7,543 bases of DNA from Syntrophomonas sp964422685 (GCA_964422685.1 CAYRCG010000103.1:1-7543), one strand, 5' to 3'; positions 1-6,088 are shown, counted from the first letter of the stretch. The notes: generated by a model not told the origin, from the sequence alone. A program made the numbers and translations.

Positions 1-1183
1 GGTCGCTAACTATGGTTGGTATGGAAGTGCTGCCGCCTCCGCCGCCGCCACCGCCAACGCCGCCGCCACCGCTGCTAGGACAATAAACGGTTTTTCCGCC
101 AACTATAGCGCTAATGCCGCTGGCCAATGTGGTTTGTCCTGGAGTAGGTTCGATATTTACACCATTCTTATTTATAGAAGCCTTGGTAATAGTACCTTTG
201 CCTACCACCTTAACCCCTGAGTTAGCTATGAATTCATTTATAGAGGTATCCCCTGACAGGACTATTCTGAGTTTCCCGTCAGCTTTTTCTGCTTTTGCTA
301 CCGCCAGCTTACAGTTCTCTAAATATATGCTGTTTTCTCCGCCACCCTTTATAGTAGTGGTGCCGCTAACGGCGACATTTTTCAAGCTAACCTGGCCAGA
401 GCCCACTGCCTCGTCTATCAGCAGGTCGCCTTTGATTATCATGTTTTGCAGGACTACTCCATCGGAGGTGATGCTTATATTCTTCTCCACGATTATATTG
501 CCACTGGCCGGTCCGTATGTACCTGCCCGGTTATAAACTGTCGGGATATCTTCAATTACCCCCCCATACCCCATAGCTGCGCTCACAATGACTACTGCCT
601 CAGCTCTGGTTATGGGATTCTCCGCTTTCACGCTGGCATCGGGATAACCCTTTATAAGGCCGGCTTTCACTACTGCCGCCATATAGGCCTTGCTCCAGCT
701 AGGAATGGTGGCTGCATCTTTGAATTGCCCCAGGACATTATTTGTTTCTAGAGTGTCTAGTTTTAGAATCTTGGCAGCGATAATCGCTACTTCTTGGCGG
801 CTTATCTGATTATTAGGTTGCATGCTGCCGTCCTGGTAACCGGAAATATAACCGGCAGCTTTGGCCCGGGCTATCTCAGCAGCGAACCAGTCAGTCGGCT
901 GCACATCGTTGTAATCGATTGCCACCGAATTAGTTAAATTAAATGCCTTGTTGACCATAGTAATAAATTCAGCCCGGGTAATAGTGTTATCAGGCTTAAA
1001 GCTCCCATCCGGATAGCCGTTAACGACTGATTGACCCAGCAAAGAATTGATTGAGCTTTCTGCCCAATGATTACCGATATCGTTTAAGTTGGTTGCAGCA
1101 TTTACCGGCATGATGGCACTGAAGCTGATAGCGATCATCATGGCAAAAACCAATAAACAACTGATCCCTTTTCTTTTGCGCAA
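1..1183 (-). CDS. SLH-domain surface protein, 3' end outside window
   Basis: The first 394 residues are present and the frame is open to the window edge. Residues 1-30 form a signal peptide: basic MRKRK start, hydrophobic core to about 28, likely cleavage at VNA-A. Three S-layer homology domains follow at about 35-81, 91-140 and 154-204. Domains 1 and 3 keep the ITRAE motif (residues 68-72 and 191-195); domain 2 has ISRQE. SLH domains are known to hold proteins to secondary cell-wall polysaccharide. Residues 217-345 look like short beta-strand turns, beginning YNRAGTYGP, as seen after SLH domains in other clostridial and Paenibacillus surface proteins and suggestive of a beta-helix. A serine/glycine linker at 370-387 leads into an unseen C-terminal part, so the function is unknown. 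The TTG start at 1183-1181 was chosen because AAGGAGG lies 8 bases upstream; the nearer ATG at 1188-1186 is in another frame that soon stops. Sure of the family, not of the role. Confidence 0.93.
   Translation of the reverse strand, partial: MRKRKGISCLLVFAMMIAISFSAIMPVNAATNLNDIGNHWAESSINSLLGQSVVNGYPDGSFKPDNTITRAEFITMVNKAFNLTNSVAIDYNDVQPTDWFAAEIARAKAAGYISGYQDGSMQPNNQISRQEVAIIAAKILKLDTLETNNVLGQFKDAATIPSWSKAYMAAVVKAGLIKGYPDASVKAENPITRAEAVVIVSAAMGYGGVIEDIPTVYNRAGTYGPASGNIIVEKNISITSDGVVLQNMIIKGDLLIDEAVGSGQVSLKNVAVSGTTTIKGGGENSIYLENCKLAVAKAEKADGKLRIVLSGDTSINEFIANSGVKVVGKGTITKASINKNGVNIEPTPGQTTLASGISAIVGGKTVYCPSSGGGGVGGGGGGGGSTSIPTIVSD
32..70 (-). repeat. Glycine-codon microsatellite in SLH gene
   Basis: Thirteen codons encode GGGG-V-GGGGGGGG (residues 372-384), nearly all GGC with a few GGT or GGA. 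It separates the beta-strand-rich region from whatever follows outside the window and is probably a flexible linker. A GGC run of this kind can change length by slippage in whole codons. Confidence 0.75.
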
Positions 1184-1191
1184 AGCATTTT

Positions 1192-1198
1192 CCTCCTT
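1192..1198 (-). promoter_or_regulatory. Ribosome binding site deciding the TTG start
   Basis: AAGGAGG on the minus strand sits 8 bases before the TTG start of the SLH gene. An ATG at 1188-1186 is only 3 bases from it and opens a different frame that ends after 16 codons, so the TTG is the functional start. Confidence 0.8.
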
Positions 1199-1288
1199 AC
1201 TTTTAAATATTGTGGGTTGCGGGTTTAGTTAAAGATCACCCCCAGTAATCATTCTATGACAAATTCCTTATTAATTCTCTATGGCCCA

Positions 1289-1342
1289 GGGTAAAGATTC
1301 CTCGCAAGCTCGGAATGACACAGGACGTAAGCTCGGAATGAC
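1289..1342 (+). repeat. Repeat cluster 1: lone right end with 23-bp duplication
   Basis: A right-end half of the dispersed repeat (AAGATTCCTCGC then AAGCTCGGAATGAC) ends at 1319. AAGCTCGGAATGAC is repeated at 1329-1342, exactly 23 bases after the copy at 1306-1319. No left end precedes it, so it is a partial copy or one arm of an element whose other arm is the left end at 1353. Confidence 0.75.
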
Positions 1343-1352
1343 ATGGTTTACT

Positions 1353-1457
1353 GTCATTGCGAGGAGCGGAGCGACGTGGCAATCCTCCCCCCCGGGTATA
1401 GCTCTGCCGGGGTATAGCCCTGCAGGGTAAAGATTCCTCGTTGCACTCGGAATTTTC
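1353..1457 (+). repeat. Repeat cluster 1: complete unit, diverged right end
   Basis: The left end GTCATTGCGAGGAGCG to GTGGCAATC (1353-1384) is followed by a C tract. Two copies of a 16-bp internal unit (GGGTATAGCTCTGCCG, then GGGTATAGCCCTGCAG) come next, and then a right end that starts AAAGATTCCTCG but has drifted (TTGCACTCGGAATTTTC). The same layout is seen at 3689-3791 with a well-preserved right end. Confidence 0.8.
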
Positions 1458-1596
1458 ATGCACTATGTGCACCACGGTAAACGAATAGGGTCAGGGCATT
1501 CGCTGTTTAATGGTTGAGATATTATCAGCGTCCTTCAGCGCCCGAAGGGTCAGCGTAAATCTGCGTCTAAAAACCCCTTTTACAGCAATGACATAG
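1458..1596. other. Non-coding stretch between repeat copies
   Basis: I see no gene here. It holds small palindromes (TGCAC-TAT-GTGCA at 1459-1471; CCTTC/GAAGG arms around 1532-1548) and TCAGCG three times (1525, 1535, 1550) ahead of TAAATCTGCGTC. The block at about 1525-1590 looks like a single copy of another dispersed repeat, because AAATCTGCGTC-type strings recur in intergenic DNA of many bacteria. That last point is from memory and not testable in this window. Confidence 0.4.
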
Positions 1597-1687
1597 GGCA
1601 TACGCTCGTACTGACACGGACCGTACACGGTATGACATGGTTTACTGTCATTGCGAGGAGCGGAGCGACGTGGCAATCTTCCCCCCG
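1597..1687 (+). repeat. Repeat cluster 1: spacer module plus left end
   Basis: The spacer module GGCATACGCTCGTACTGAC (1597-1615) is shared with cluster 2. It is followed by a left end at 1647-1687. Bases 1632-1686 match 1338-1392 with a single mismatch (T against C in AATCTTCC/AATCCTCC), so the two left ends in this cluster, including their flank ATGGTTTACT, derive from one recent duplication or conversion. No right end follows. Confidence 0.8.
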
Positions 1688-1770
1688 GTAAAACACAAAA
1701 CTGTATATAATAAATTACCATACTTTTCATCTAAATGTAAATGTAAACAGGGGTATATGATAAAGCAAGC

Positions 1771-1795
1771 CGGATTAGTTATGCCATAAAATCCG
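1771..1795 (-). terminator. Stem-loop downstream of the 203-residue gene
   Basis: CGGATT (1771-1776) pairs with AATCCG (1790-1795), and inside it TTAT pairs with ATAA around a GCC loop, leaving a 2-base AG bulge. It lies about 30 bases past the stop of the minus-strand gene. The sequence after it on that strand, GCTTGCTTTATC, is only weakly T-rich, so it is a possible but not convincing intrinsic terminator. Confidence 0.35.
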
Positions 1796-1804
1796 ATATT
1801 ACCG

Positions 1805-1836
1805 CCCTTTAAAACCTGTATCCCTTTTAAAGGGAT
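1805..1836. repeat. Nested inverted repeats over the stop codon
   Basis: CCCTTTAAAA (1805-1814) and TTTTAAAGGG (1825-1834) are a perfect 10-bp inverted repeat with a 10-base loop. The second arm is also the centre of a near-perfect palindrome, ATCCCTTTTAAAGGGAT (1820-1836), so the two folds exclude each other. The stop codon of the 203-residue gene (1829-1827) lies inside. No T run follows on either strand. It may protect the mRNA end or act as part of a termination region. Confidence 0.5.
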
Positions 1837-2438
1837 TCAGCACTTAGAAAGCCCAAATCCTTACCATATTTATGGGCCAGTTCCTGCATCACCTTTATTT
1901 CATCGCTGTTCAAGCGGGAGCGCAGGACCTTATGTATCTTTTTTAATTCCGCATCACTTATTTCAGCTTTACTGCCGGTTCTATATAAATATTCTATTTC
2001 CGACCAATCTAGTCGGCGAAGAACAATCATCCCCGCTTTCACTAAATCCTTTTTATCTATAGGTTGTTCTATTTGCTTCTGCACCCCGCTGATAATATCA
2101 TTTCTACCGAGCGTTCCTGGCTCTTCCCGCTCAGGTGTAAATTCCCCCGGAGACAAGGGCTTACCACTATCAGTATCTATACCCGGTATCACACCATGGC
2201 TATAAGGCAGTAGTGGCTGCACACCTTCTCTATCTCCACCGCCTATAATGGCCTTCCCCATGTCTTCGCCACCCGGTTCCCCTGAATCGGGAGATAACCC
2301 CGGCTCGCTGATTACGCTACCCGGTCGATTTATCATTACTACCAGACGATCCATCACATAGTTTAAATATATGGCCGAAACTAGGGAAAGCATAAGGAGG
2401 CTTCCCAATACTATAAATAATACGGCCCTTCTGCGCAT
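1827..2438 (-). CDS. Membrane-anchored protein of unknown function, 203 aa
   Basis: I do not recognise this protein. Residues 1-4 are basic (MRRR) and about 5-28 are hydrophobic, giving an uncleaved N-terminal anchor or a signal peptide; no lipobox is visible. Residues 35-115 are rich in Pro, Gly, Ser, Asp and Glu (SEPGLSPDSGEPGG and similar) and look disordered. Residues 117-203 are charged and probably helical (DKKDLVKAGMIVLRRLDWSE; SDAELKKIHKVLRSRLNSDE). With positive-inside topology the tail would be outside the cell. The ATG is supported by GAGGAGGA 8 bases upstream. The gene is transcribed away from the cpsB-like gene, in the place where a LytR-type regulator gene (cpsA) often stands in streptococcal loci, but it has no LytR-CpsA-Psr features. 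A role in surface polysaccharide is only a guess from position. The gene itself is likely real given its site, length and domain architecture. Confidence 0.82.
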   Translation of the reverse strand: MRRRAVLFIVLGSLLMLSLVSAIYLNYVMDRLVVMINRPGSVISEPGLSPDSGEPGGEDMGKAIIGGGDREGVQPLLPYSHGVIPGIDTDSGKPLSPGEFTPEREEPGTLGRNDIISGVQKQIEQPIDKKDLVKAGMIVLRRLDWSEIEYLYRTGSKAEISDAELKKIHKVLRSRLNSDEIKVMQELAHKYGKDLGFLSAESL

Positions 2439-2606
2439 GCGAAAATCCTCCTCTTACTATACTAATTCGCTTTCTTCAAATACTCTCCTGCCAAATAATT
2501 AAAAATTCGAGGAAAAAGTGTAGCTTTCCATTTTATAAGAAGTAAGATATTATTTTATAGGAGTTATTCATTATTATTCAATTTTCTTGTAGAAATCCGT
2601 CTATTG

Positions 2607-2674
2607 TGGTTCTGCGCCTGGCACCACTATAAGGTATTCAATACCGTATACGATAGCCGGCAAAACCAGAACCA
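2607..2674. repeat. Inverted repeat enclosing a palindrome
   Basis: TGGTTCTG (2607-2614) and CAGAACCA (2667-2674) are perfect 8-bp arms. Between them lie GGTATT-C-AATACC (2633-2645) and CGTATACG (2645-2652), both perfect. The block ends just before the candidate cpsB promoter, so an operator or upstream binding region is a reasonable guess; a transcribed leader is less likely unless transcription starts further upstream. Confidence 0.5.
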
Positions 2675-2677
2675 GGG

Positions 2678-2711
2678 TTTACGCAGTTATATTAGCTTGT
2701 AATAGTATAAA
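2678..2711 (+). promoter_or_regulatory. Weak candidate promoter of the cps operon
   Basis: TTTACG at 2678-2683 and AATAGT at 2701-2706 are 17 bases apart, with TATAAA overlapping at 2706-2711. Each box matches the vegetative consensus at only about four of six positions. It was chosen because it lies 40-70 bases before the cpsB-like start and follows the inverted repeats. Confidence 0.3.
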
Positions 2712-2748
2712 TAAAAGTTCCCCCCGGTTTTTCATAAGGGAGAAAAAA

Positions 2749-3561
2749 ATGATAGATTTACATAGCCACATCCTTCCCGGCCTGGACGACGGTGCTGGCG
2801 ATATGGATGAATCACTAGCCATGGCTGAGTTTGCCCATAAGGATGGTATTACGACTATGGTAGCTACCCCCCACGTCCTGCCAGGTGTTTTCGACAATGA
2901 TAAAGCAACTATTCTAGCTGCAGTAGATAGATTGAATGAGGCCATACAGGAGCGAAATATAGCGCTTTCGGTTTTACCTGGCGCTGAATATTACCTGGAG
3001 CCCGAAATCCCCCAAAAACTGGCGCGGGGGGAACTGCTCACTATAAACGACCGTGCTAGCCATCTACTGGTAGAATTACCCTCGGACTCCGTGCCGGCAT
3101 ACACTTCTCAACTGCTTTACGAATTACAACTTCAGGGAATAACCCCCATCATTGCTCATCCGGAGCGCAACCTCGGTTTTATGAAACAACCGGCCCTGTT
3201 AAGGGAGCTTGTTTCACGCGGGATGCTGGCCCAGGTGACCTCTACCAGTATCACCGGTTGGTTTGGCCAAAGGGTAAAAAGAACTGCCATAAGTTTCCTG
3301 GAACAGGGACTGGTACAGATTCTAGGTTCCGACGCCCATGCGGCTAAGGGCAGGGCGCCGCTATTAAGCTCGGCTTATAAGTTGGTAGAAAAAAGTCAGG
3401 GCAAAGAAATGGCGGAAGAGCTAACCCGGGAAAATTCGGCACGGATTATCGCCGGGGAACAACTTGAAATGCCAAAGAATAAGCCTGATCCGCACCAGCG
3501 GCGGGGATGGTCATTATTCTCTAGAATCTGGCAACGAAAGATGATAAATTACAAGGATTGA
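2749..3561 (+). CDS. cpsB: CpsB/CapC/YwqE-type protein tyrosine phosphatase
   Basis: This 270-residue protein belongs to the PHP superfamily of manganese-dependent phosphatases that remove phosphate from the tyrosine tail of CpsD-type kinases. The expected metal ligands are all visible: H5 and H7 (DLHSHILPGLDDG), H42 (ATPH), E80 (PGAE), E109 (VELP), H137 (IIAHPER) and D195 with H197 (GSDAH). R140 follows H137 as in the family. Length is close to the usual 240-270, with a short basic tail after about 240. There is no signal peptide, so it acts in the cytoplasm. The ATG has AAGGGAG 6 bases upstream. It is the first gene of the phosphatase, Wzz, kinase, sugar transferase order of streptococcal cpsB-C-D-E. 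A repeat-filled gap of nearly 390 bases separates it from the cpsC-like gene, which is unusual because these genes are normally close together. Confidence 0.93.
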   Translation: MIDLHSHILPGLDDGAGDMDESLAMAEFAHKDGITTMVATPHVLPGVFDNDKATILAAVDRLNEAIQERNIALSVLPGAEYYLEPEIPQKLARGELLTINDRASHLLVELPSDSVPAYTSQLLYELQLQGITPIIAHPERNLGFMKQPALLRELVSRGMLAQVTSTSITGWFGQRVKRTAISFLEQGLVQILGSDAHAAKGRAPLLSSAYKLVEKSQGKEMAEELTRENSARIIAGEQLEMPKNKPDPHQRRGWSLFSRIWQRKMINYKD

Positions 3562-3650
3562 CGAATTTGCAAAACATTTAGCAGGAAATAAGTGATAATT
3601 GAAGAAATATATATTAGCCCCCGTGACCTTTAAAACCTGGGACGGGAAAG

Positions 3651-3678
3651 GGAAGATTCCCTGCAAGCTCGGAATGAC
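3651..3678 (+). repeat. Repeat cluster 2: lone right end
   Basis: GGAAGATTCCCTGCAAGCTCGGAATGAC-type sequence ends at 3678, only 10 bases before the next left end. It corresponds to the right half of the dispersed repeat, with CCTGC in place of CCTCGC. Bases 3562-3650 before it hold no gene that I can support. Confidence 0.7.
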
Positions 3679-3688
3679 GGGGGTTTAT

Positions 3689-3791
3689 GTCATTGCGAGG
3701 AGCGAAGCGACGTGGCAATCTTCCCCCCGGGGTATAGCTCTGCCAGGGTATAGCCCTGCGGGGCTAAGATTCCTCGCAAGCTCGGAATGAC
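3689..3791 (+). repeat. Repeat cluster 2: best-preserved full unit, 103 bp
   Basis: The left end GTCATTGCGAGGAGCG to GGCAATCTT (3689-3722) is followed by CCCCCC, two 16-bp internal units (GGGTATAGCTCTGCCA, GGGTATAGCCCTGCGG) and the right end AAGATTCCTCGC to CTCGGAATGAC (3766-3791). The outermost bases GTCATT and AATGAC are inverted, and GCGAGG/CCTCGC and AATCTT/AAGATT pair further in, so the whole unit can fold as a hairpin in RNA or single-stranded DNA. It carries no protein gene, so it could only move with help from elsewhere. Confidence 0.85.
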
Positions 3792-3795
3792 ACGG

Positions 3796-3837
3796 GGCAT
3801 ACGCTCGTACTGACATAAGGCATGCGCTCGTACTGAC
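3796..3837 (+). repeat. Tandem 23-bp spacer modules in cluster 2
   Basis: GGCATACGCTCGTACTGAC (3796-3814) and GGCATGCGCTCGTACTGAC (3819-3837) are 23 bases apart with one difference. The same module occurs once in cluster 1 (1597-1615) and in decayed form in cluster 3 (6359-6375). It fills the space between a right end and the next left end. Confidence 0.8.
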
Positions 3838-3846
3838 GGGGTTTAT

Positions 3847-3884
3847 GTCATTGCGAGGAGCGAAGCGACGTGGCAGTCTTCCCC
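3847..3884 (+). repeat. Repeat cluster 2: lone left end before cpsC
   Basis: This copy matches the left end at 3689 with one change (GGCAGTCTT for GGCAATCTT). Its upstream flank GACGGGGTTTAT also matches the flank of 3689 apart from one G, so the two copies share a recent origin. No right end follows. The cpsC-like ribosome site lies about 50 bases further on. Confidence 0.8.
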
Positions 3885-3932
3885 TTAGCCGCCACCTGAC
3901 CCTTTCCTTTAATAGAGATAGCTAAAGTTGAG

Positions 3933-3939
3933 AAAGGAG
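3933..3939 (+). promoter_or_regulatory. Ribosome binding site deciding the cpsC start
   Basis: AAAGGAG lies 9 bases before the TTG at 3949. The in-frame TTG at 3928 lies before this site and has no good site of its own (AATAGAGATAGCTAAAG upstream), so 3949 is preferred. The first in-frame ATG falls inside the first membrane segment and is too late. Confidence 0.7.
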
Positions 3940-3948
3940 AAAGCCGGA

Positions 3949-5301
3949 TTGAACGAACGCAAAACCACTCGCAGATTAGCTGAAGCAGAAATAGAAATAG
4001 ACCTGCGCGAATTCCTGCGCGTATTCAGAAAATGGAGCAAATTAATAATCGCCATGACCCTAATCTGCACCTTAGCAGTAGGTATCCTGAGCTTTTTTGT
4101 ACTATCCCCTGTGTATCAGGCTAAAACCCTCCTAATGGTAACCCAAGCCACGGATAAACTCCAAGCTAACCCCATCCGCAACAATGAAGGCTTGGAGGAT
4201 GTAGTAGGTTCGGTCTCGCGCATGCCGGTGCTGACTATGAGTACATACCTGGGGCAGCTTAAGAGCGAAACCTTGATGAATCGAATTATCGAACATTTGA
4301 AGCTCGATCCGAAGGAGTACAGCATATATACCCTGGCAGCTATGATTGAAGCAAAGGTAGTAAAGGATTCTAACCTGATAGAAGTCAGCATCACTAACCC
4401 CGACCCGGTACTAGCAGCTAAAATTGCCAATGTGCTGTCAGACGAGTACCTGAAGCTGATGAATGAGAAGAATCAGGAACAGATGAGTCGTTCGGTAGAT
4501 TTCTTAGAAAATCAAAAGATGGTCAACGACCGGGAACTGCAGCAGGCCAGCGGTCTTTTAAGGGATTTCCAGAGCCAGCCGCGGGGAGTGGCGGTATTGG
4601 AAACCGAATTTGCGGCTCGTTCCCAGGATTCGGCTAGCCTTAACTCTCGCCTGAAAACGGTACAAATAGAGATTCAACAATTGGCGGCGGGGATTAATAG
4701 CCTGGAAAACCAATTAGCCATGACTCCTGCGACCATCGTCAACGCCCAATGGATTGAAGGGCAGGAGAATAACCCTCCCATTCAGGAAAACAACCCGCTC
4801 TATATATCTCTCTCCCAGGATTTGATAGGGAGGAAAGCCGCCCTAGCCGAGAAGGAAGGCGAAGCAGCCGGTCTCCGCTTAGGGCTCCTTAGCACCGGGC
4901 AGGAGTTGGATATGCTGCAGGCTGAGCTGGCCAATAAGCGTTTGCAGGAGGACACTTTACAGCGGGAAGTCGATCGGCTGAAAAAAACCTCGGAAACTCT
5001 GGCGATAAAGAAAACCGAGACCCAGATAGCCAAATCCATAGATTTAGGCGATACCAGCGTGACCATTATCTCGGAAGCATCGGTGCCCATGGATCCGGTA
5101 AAACCAAATAAAAAGCTTAATGTATCCCTAGCCTTTATCCTAGGCTTCATATTATTTACCCTTTTAGCCTTTATAATGGAAAAGTTAGATAACACTCTCA
5201 ATACCCCGGAGGACATCGATCGCGAACTAGGACTGTCGGTTATAGGGGTAATACCCAAAATGACTGAACAGAACACCCGGCATTCATCGTACGGGACATA
5301 A
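3949..5301 (+). CDS. cpsC: Wzz/CpsC-type polysaccharide co-polymerase and kinase modulator
   Basis: This is a 450-residue membrane protein with the Wzz plan: a short cytoplasmic N-terminus, membrane segment 1 at about 30-52 (ending FFVLSPVYQAKT), a large external domain, and membrane segment 2 at about 391-409. The segment 2 approach has the usual proline-rich stretch VPMDPVKPNKK. About 40 cytoplasmic residues follow, including NTPEDIDRELGLSVIG, a segment that in fused kinases leads into the kinase domain. The external domain has long heptad-like helices at about 155-190, 205-245 and 285-365, and so resembles Wzc or GumC proteins. Typical CpsC/CapA/YwqC proteins are about 230-250 residues, so this is nearly twice as long. 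Proteins of this family set chain length and activate the CpsD kinase through the cytoplasmic tail. The cpsD-like gene starts 64 bases later with no repeat between, consistent with co-expression. A longer form from TTG 3928 (457 residues) is possible. Confidence 0.9.
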   Translation: MNERKTTRRLAEAEIEIDLREFLRVFRKWSKLIIAMTLICTLAVGILSFFVLSPVYQAKTLLMVTQATDKLQANPIRNNEGLEDVVGSVSRMPVLTMSTYLGQLKSETLMNRIIEHLKLDPKEYSIYTLAAMIEAKVVKDSNLIEVSITNPDPVLAAKIANVLSDEYLKLMNEKNQEQMSRSVDFLENQKMVNDRELQQASGLLRDFQSQPRGVAVLETEFAARSQDSASLNSRLKTVQIEIQQLAAGINSLENQLAMTPATIVNAQWIEGQENNPPIQENNPLYISLSQDLIGRKAALAEKEGEAAGLRLGLLSTGQELDMLQAELANKRLQEDTLQREVDRLKKTSETLAIKKTETQIAKSIDLGDTSVTIISEASVPMDPVKPNKKLNVSLAFILGFILFTLLAFIMEKLDNTLNTPEDIDRELGLSVIGVIPKMTEQNTRHSSYGT

Positions 5302-5365
5302 GCTGCCATTAATCTATAACCGGCAAACGTCACAGTGACAGAACAGGAAAGGAATGTAACTATCC

Positions 5366-6088
5366 ATGAGCGAACCAAGCCTTTTGATAACCCATGAAAG
5401 ACCTAAGTCGCCGGTAGCGGAAGCCTATCGCACCCTGCGTACGAACTTGGGCTTTACCTTCATAGATACCCCCTGCCGTTCTATACTTTTTTCCAGCGCT
5501 AACCCCCAGGACGGTAAATCTACCACCATCGCCAATATTGCTGTAGCTATGGCTCAAGCCGGCAATCGCGTAGCCGTAGTGGACTGCGACCTTAGAAAAC
5601 CCATCCAGCATAGAATATTTCATTTAGAAAACCGGCGAGGGCTCACTAACTGCATCATGCAGCAGGCGGAGCCGGAAGAATTCATGCAGAAGACAGCCAT
5701 AGACAACTTAAAGGTATTGACCAGCGGCCCTATCCCACCCAACCCTGCGGAAATGCTGGCATCGGAGCGTAGCCAGGAACTATGGGGCAAGCTTTCAGCC
5801 GCTTATGATTTTGTATTGCTGGATTCACCCCCAATATTGGCGGTAGCCGATGCCTCCATATTATCCACCCAGGTGGATGGAGTAATACTGGTCATACATT
5901 CCGCTCATACCCGCATTGATTTAGCCCGCGAGGCCAAAGAACAATTGCTGAAGGCTAACGCCCATATTATCGGCGCAGTACTCAACCAAGTGAACATGGA
6001 AAGCAAAGAATACCAGTATTACTACTACTATTACCACGAGGACACTGATAAGAAGAAAAATGGGAAAAAAGGCTTATTCGCCCGATAA
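5366..6088 (+). CDS. cpsD: CpsD/CapB/YwqD-type bacterial tyrosine kinase
   Basis: This 240-residue cytoplasmic BY-kinase has every hallmark of the family. The oligomerisation motif EAYRTLR (E19, R22, R25) is near the start. Walker A is ANPQDGKST (45-53, K51), Walker A' is VVDCDLRKP (71-79, D73 and D75) and Walker B is VLLDSPP (150-156, D153). A C-terminal tyrosine cluster follows, Y216 and Y218-Y223, within EYQYYYYYYHED. The tail ends in a lysine-rich stretch and GLFAR. Such kinases phosphorylate each other on this cluster in a ring, are activated by the CpsC-type partner and are reset by the CpsB-type phosphatase; cycling controls polymer length and export. Length is normal (about 230-250). 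The ATG has only a modest AAAGGA site with 12-base spacing, and an in-frame ATG-TAA lies at 5354-5359, which rules out a longer protein. There is no clear terminator after the stop. Confidence 0.95.
   Translation: MSEPSLLITHERPKSPVAEAYRTLRTNLGFTFIDTPCRSILFSSANPQDGKSTTIANIAVAMAQAGNRVAVVDCDLRKPIQHRIFHLENRRGLTNCIMQQAEPEEFMQKTAIDNLKVLTSGPIPPNPAEMLASERSQELWGKLSAAYDFVLLDSPPILAVADASILSTQVDGVILVIHSAHTRIDLAREAKEQLLKANAHIIGAVLNQVNMESKEYQYYYYYYHEDTDKKKNGKKGLFAR

Larger units (their letters stand above)
2439..2748. other. Divergent intergenic region
   Basis: This 310-base AT-rich gap separates the start of the 203-residue gene from the start of the cpsB-like gene, so promoters for both must lie here or overlap it. 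It has none of the dispersed repeats except perhaps an 11-base TTCCCCCCGGT string near 2719. It contains two ATTTTATA direct repeats 22 bases apart (2530 and 2552) and the inverted repeats listed separately. I cannot name a clear promoter for the minus-strand gene. Confidence 0.5.

Noticed and set aside
114..751. Plus-strand open frames across the SLH gene
   Set aside because: They lie antisense to a well-supported SLH coding sequence, lack good ribosome sites, and show no domain.
1254..1730. Minus-strand open frames reading RRSAPRNDS and VIPSLR
   Set aside because: They are translations of the dispersed repeat. Such strings are a familiar source of false hypothetical proteins.
2465..2515. 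Sigma-H-like promoter for the 203-residue gene (AGGAGAGT and GAATTA on the minus strand)
   Set aside because: The boxes match poorly and the spacing is uncertain.
2719..2729. TTCCCCCCGGT as a remnant of the dispersed repeat
   Set aside because: Eleven bases shared with the left-end tail at 1679 is too short, and no other part of the repeat is nearby.
3599..3790. Plus-strand open frame containing ARSEATWQSS
   Set aside because: It starts at a TTG without a clear ribosome site and most of it is repeat cluster 2 in translation.
1289..3884. CRISPR array
   Set aside because: The spacers are themselves repeated, lengths are irregular, the repeats are mosaic and no cas gene is present.
5354..5359. 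Minimal ATG-TAA leader frame before cpsD
   Set aside because: AAAGGA abuts the ATG with no spacing, so translation from it is unlikely; six bases can arise by chance.
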